Origin: VRUE01 sp035693025
GTDB lineage: Bacteria > Actinomycetota > Thermoleophilia > Solirubrobacterales > 70-9
DNA: 64,000 bases
Assembly (NCBI GenBank): GCA_035693025.1
Contig: DASSHI010000001.1
Span: 226,045 to 290,044, forward strand
Direction of reading: 5' to 3'
The notes beneath the pieces are model-generated. The model searched no databases, was not told where the DNA came from, and was given only the letters and a program-made list of their open reading frames with translations. The position numbers and the translations under genes are program-made. Shown here piece by piece: positions 57,614-64,000 of the stretch. The stretch's first letter is position 1. Each line of letters starts with the position of its first letter.

Positions 57614-58575
57614 GGCACCTCCTTGCGATCGACGATCTCGACCGAACCGAGATCGAATCGGTCCTCGATCGTGCCGAGAGCTTCGCCGAGGTCGGCCGGC
57701 GCGACATCAAGAAGGTGCCGACCCTGCGCGGCCGCACCGTGGTCAGCCTCTTCTACGAGTCGAGCACTCGCACCAGCGCTTCCTTCGAGCTGGCCGCGAA
57801 GCGCCTCTCCGCCGACCTGATCTCGCTCAAGGCGGCGGGGTCCTCGGTCGACAAGGGCGAGTCGCTGAAGGACACGTGCGCGACCCTCTCCGCCTATGAC
57901 CCGGCGGCGATCGTGATCCGCCACCCCTACGCCGGCGCCGCTCAGCTGGTCGCCGGCTGGAGCGAGGCCGCAGTCATCAACGCCGGCGACGGCAAGCACG
58001 AGCACCCCAGCCAGGCGCTGCTCGACCTCTTCACCCTGCGCCGTCGCCTCGGCTCGATCGAGGGAAAGCGGATCTGGATCGTCGGCGACGTCCTGCACAG
58101 CCGCGTTGCCCGCTCCAACCTGATCGCCTTCCGGGCGATGGGAGCCGAGGTCACCCTCTGCGGTCCACCGACGCTGATCCCACGTGGGATCGAGCAGCTC
58201 GGCTGCGCGGTCAGCTACTCGCTCGACGGGCTCGCCGAGGCCGACGTCGTCTACGCGCTGCGACTGCAGAAGGAGCGCATGGCCGAGAGCTTCGTCCCCT
58301 CGATCCGCGAGTACGCCGCCCATTTCCAAATCGACTCGCGCCGGCTTGGCGCGCACCAGTTGCTGATGCACCCCGGGCCGGTCAACCGCGGCGTCGAGCT
58401 CTCCGGCGAGGTGATCGACTCGCCCCGGTCGTTGATGACCGAGCAGGTCGCCTCCGGCTTGGTCGTGAGGATGGCGATCCTCTACGAGCTGCTGGCTACC
58501 GGCAGCGAGCGGCCGGCGCCCGCAGCCGACGGTCGAGACGCGCAGAGACCGATCCCGATCGGGCAGCCCGCGTGA
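57610..58575 (+). CDS. pyrB: Aspartate carbamoyltransferase catalytic chain
   Basis: 321 residues, ATG overlapping the pyrR stop. Condenses carbamoyl phosphate and aspartate. Carbamoyl-phosphate loop FYESSTRTSASFELAAKRLS (~residues 51-70), HPYAGAAQ, GKHEHPSQALLDLFTL, and the aspartate-side ALRLQKERM and HPGPVNRGVE. No pyrI is present. The C-terminal ~20 residues (Pro/Arg-rich, GSERPAPAADGRDAQRP) extend past the usual end. Confidence 0.97.
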   Translation: MRHLLAIDDLDRTEIESVLDRAESFAEVGRRDIKKVPTLRGRTVVSLFYESSTRTSASFELAAKRLSADLISLKAAGSSVDKGESLKDTCATLSAYDPAAIVIRHPYAGAAQLVAGWSEAAVINAGDGKHEHPSQALLDLFTLRRRLGSIEGKRIWIVGDVLHSRVARSNLIAFRAMGAEVTLCGPPTLIPRGIEQLGCAVSYSLDGLAEADVVYALRLQKERMAESFVPSIREYAAHFQIDSRRLGAHQLLMHPGPVNRGVELSGEVIDSPRSLMTEQVASGLVVRMAILYELLATGSERPAPAADGRDAQRPIPIGQPA

Positions 58576-59918
58576 GTCTCGCCGAGGCGCTTGACATGCG
58601 CTCGGGAGAGAGCGCAGACCTGGTCCTGCGCGGCGCCACCGTGCTCGACCCGGTGGCCGGCATCGAGGGCGTCCACGACGTGGTCGTTCGCGACGGCCGG
58701 ATCGCCGAGCTGGCTGCTGCGGGCGCCGCCGTCGAGGGCCTGGAGGAGGTCGAAGCCGGGGGCCTGCACGCCTTCCCTGCCTTCTTCGATCCGCACGTCC
58801 ATCTGCGCGTGCCGGGCCAGGAGCACAAGGAGGACATCGAGACCGGCAGCCGCGCGGCCGCGGCGGGCGGCTATTGCGGGGTGATCGCGATGGCCAATAC
58901 CGAGCCGCCGGTCAGCACCCCGGCCGACGTCGAGGCGCTGCGTGAGGCCGCCCGCGCGGCCGCCTCGGTCCCGGTCGGCTTCCTCGCCACCGTCACCCGC
59001 GACATGGAGGGTGAGGAGCTGACCGAGATGGCGGCGCTGCGCGACGCCGGCGCGCTCGGCTTCAGCGACGACGGCCTGCCGATTCGCAGCGCCCGCCTCC
59101 TGCGCCGCGCGCTCCAGTACCAACGGCTCTGCGGCGGCACGATCGCCCTGCACGAGGAGGACCCAGAGCTCTCCGGCGAGGGCGTCATGCACGAGGGCCC
59201 GGTCTCGGCGGCGCTCGGCCTGGCGGGAATCCCGTCGGTCTCGGAGTCGACGATGATCGCCCGCGACGCCGCCCTGGCCGATTACGAGCAGGGCCGGATC
59301 CACGTCCAGCACCTCTCCGCCGCCGACTCCGTCGATGCCGTGCGTGCCGCCCGGGAGGCCGGGGTGCAGATCAGCTGCGAGGCCAGCCCGCATCATCTCT
59401 GCCTCACCGACGAGGAGCTGCGCAGCCTCGACCCGCACCGCTTCAAGATGAACCCGCCGCTGCGCACCGAGGCCGACCGCCAAGCGCTGATCGCCGGATT
59501 GCGCGACGGCACGGTGGACTGCATCGCCACCGACCACGCTCCGCACGCCGCCGAGGAAAAGGACCTGCCCTTCGAGCAGGCGGCGATGGGGGTGACGGGC
59601 CTGGAGACCGCTTTTGCCGCCCTGCACACCGACCTGGTCCTGCCCGGTGCCATCGACCTCGCCCTGTTGGTAGAGCGTCTGGCCGGCGGGGCGGCCCCGT
59701 TCGGAATCGCCCGGCCGACGATCGCCCCGGGCGCCGAGGCGAACGTCGCCCTCTGCGACCTGGGCGCCCGTTGGACGGTCGGCGAGGAGGGCTACGAGAG
59801 CCGCTCGGCGAACTCCTGGTGCGCCGGGCGCGAGCTGACCGGCCGCGTCGTGATGACGCTCGCCGGCGGCCAGGTCGCCTACCGGCTGCGCAGCTTCAGC
59901 CTGGGAGTCGCGGCATGA
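58572..59918 (+). CDS. pyrC: Dihydroorotase
   Basis: 448 residues, GTG start in an overlap with pyrB. Amidohydrolase that cyclises carbamoyl aspartate. Metal site: FFDPHVHLRVPGQEHKED (two His), then IHVQHLSA (His), SCEASPHHLCLT (His) and CIATDHAPHAAEEK (Asp). The class-I type with an N-terminal ATVLDP beta segment. Overlaps carA by ATGA. Confidence 0.96.
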   Translation: MSLAEALDMRSGESADLVLRGATVLDPVAGIEGVHDVVVRDGRIAELAAAGAAVEGLEEVEAGGLHAFPAFFDPHVHLRVPGQEHKEDIETGSRAAAAGGYCGVIAMANTEPPVSTPADVEALREAARAAASVPVGFLATVTRDMEGEELTEMAALRDAGALGFSDDGLPIRSARLLRRALQYQRLCGGTIALHEEDPELSGEGVMHEGPVSAALGLAGIPSVSESTMIARDAALADYEQGRIHVQHLSAADSVDAVRAAREAGVQISCEASPHHLCLTDEELRSLDPHRFKMNPPLRTEADRQALIAGLRDGTVDCIATDHAPHAAEEKDLPFEQAAMGVTGLETAFAALHTDLVLPGAIDLALLVERLAGGAAPFGIARPTIAPGAEANVALCDLGARWTVGEEGYESRSANSWCAGRELTGRVVMTLAGGQVAYRLRSFSLGVAA

Positions 59919-61022
59919 GCGGCGGCTACCTCCTGCTCGAGGACGGCGCCCGCTTCGACGGCGTGCCCTGCGGGCACGACGGGGAGGTCACCGGCGAGGT
60001 CGTCTTCAACACCGCGATGACCGGCTATCAGGAGTCGGTCACCGACCCCTCCTACGCCGGCCAGATCATCGTCTTCACCTATCCGCTGATCGGCAACTAC
60101 GGCGTCTCCGCGGAGGCGATGGAGTCCGACCGCATCCACGCTCGCGGGGTCGTCATGCGCGACCCGAAGAACCGCGAGGACGTCGCCAGCGCCGAGGGCG
60201 GCTGGCTCGACTGGCTCGGCGACTGCGGCGTTCCCGGCATCGGCGGCGTCGACACGCGAGCCCTGGTCCGCCGCATCCGCGACCAGGGGGCGATGCGGGG
60301 CGGCATCTTCTCGGCGGCGACGCCGGAAGCGGAGGCGCGCGAGCGGATCGCCGCCGAGCCGAGCATGGACGGTGCCGACCTCGCACGCACGGTGACCCCG
60401 ACCGAGCCGATCCGCTTCGAGGGGGAGGGCCCGCACGTCGTCGGGATCGATACCGGGATCAAGCTCAACATCGTGCGCGAGCTGCGCGAGCGCGGCTGCC
60501 GCCTCACCCTGCTGCCCTGCACGTCGAGCCCGAGCGAAGTGCTGGCCGAGGGCCCCGACGTCGTCTTCCTCGCCAACGGACCCGGCGACCCCGGCGCGCT
60601 CGACTACGTCGTCGACACGGTCCGCGAGCTGGTCGGCACGAAGCCGCTCTTCGGCATCTGCCTCGGGCATCAGCTGCTCTGCCGTGCGGTCGGCCTGGAG
60701 ACCTTCAAGCTGCCCTTCGGCCACCGCGGCGCCAATCATCCGGTCAAGGACCTGGCGAGCGGGGCGATCGAGATCACCTCGCAAAACCACGGCTTCGCCG
60801 TTCAGGGGCCCGCCGGCGAGCCGCGGATCGAGGTCGACGAGCCGGTCCGCTGGGAGACCGACTTCGGCGCCGCCGAGCTTTCCCATCTGAACCTCTACGA
60901 CCGCACGGTCGAGGGCCTGGTGCTGAAGGACGTCGCCGCGGCAACCGTCCAGTACCACCCCGAGGCCGGCCCCGGCCCGCACGACGCGCGCCACCTCTTC
61001 GACTCGTTCCTGGAGCTCGCAC

Positions 61023-61030
<8 letters not shown>
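59915..61030 (+). CDS. carA: Carbamoyl-phosphate synthase small subunit
   Basis: 371 residues from ATG at 59915. Glutaminase subunit that feeds ammonia to CarB. N-terminal part YLLLEDGARFDG, EVVFNTAMTGYQESVTDPSY; amidotransferase with nucleophile in FGICLGHQLLCRAVG and catalytic His-x-Glu in VQYHPEAGPGPHD; SQNHGFAV is also present. Its last 8 nt overlap the start of carB. Confidence 0.97.

Positions 61031-64000
<2,970 letters not shown>

Overview
This is a high-GC (roughly 70% by eye) bacterial chromosome segment. It carries the recN-steA-steB-pyrG order, a SteB/MctB protein, a DUF3866 gene, a fused SecDF, a CysO-like sulfur carrier, a PyrR hairpin of the actinobacterial translational type, and tRNA genes without encoded CCA. 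Together these point to Actinomycetota, most likely the class Thermoleophilia (Solirubrobacterales/Gaiellales); that placement is an inference from gene content. No rRNA, CRISPR array, intact insertion sequence or prophage was seen.

Layout. 1-13 kb is a dense housekeeping run: recN (partial), steA, steB, an MraY/WecA-like transferase, pyrG, an M20 peptidase, DUF3866, xerD, mutM, recO, dgt and dnaG, then tRNA-Asn. 13-17.8 kb holds a glycosyltransferase, an SDR, a thioredoxin-like lipoprotein coupled to a lone Hpt protein, an FAD monooxygenase and a CAT-anticodon tRNA. 17.9-20.8 kb is an accessory patch just after that tRNA: an ECF sigma factor with its membrane partner, a SET-domain protein and a glutathione-transferase remnant. 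20.9-27 kb carries a minimal zincin, PhzF, a coiled-coil lipoprotein, a GGDEF/HD-GYP pseudoenzyme and a four-gene membrane-protein operon. 26.8-37.5 kb holds an RpiR regulator, pdxS-pdxT-M29 peptidase, yebC, ruvC-ruvA-ruvB, a zinc-ribbon/PAS/EF-hand protein and secDF. 37.5-48 kb holds recJ, rel, a lipid kinase, a collagen-like secreted protein and a corA-HIT-phosphomannomutase-MBL operon. 48.2-50 kb is a SAM-riboswitch-controlled threonine-synthase-like gene plus a CysO-like sulfur carrier. 50-56 kb holds a CDP-sugar pair, a YedK/SRAP protein and a binding-protein/antiporter operon, then tRNA-Arg back to back with RNase Z. 57-64 kb is the pyrimidine operon pyrR-pyrB-pyrC-carA-carB (carB runs off the end).

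Three themes cut across the genes. First, large palindromes occur repeatedly, both between genes (often starting or ending on a stop codon) and in frame inside genes. One 45-bp palindrome is present three times (after xerD, inside recJ, and supplying the last codons of an epimerase gene); recJ contains a second, unrelated 90-bp palindrome. Second, many transcription units appear to make leaderless mRNAs: a TANNNT box lies 6-9 nt before the start codon of at least eleven genes, and in three cases the TAG/TAA stop codon of the gene upstream forms the first bases of that box. Third, the SAM riboswitch, the threonine-synthase-like enzyme and a carrier ending in Gly-Gly suggest a protein-thiocarboxylate route to homocysteine; this is a hypothesis.
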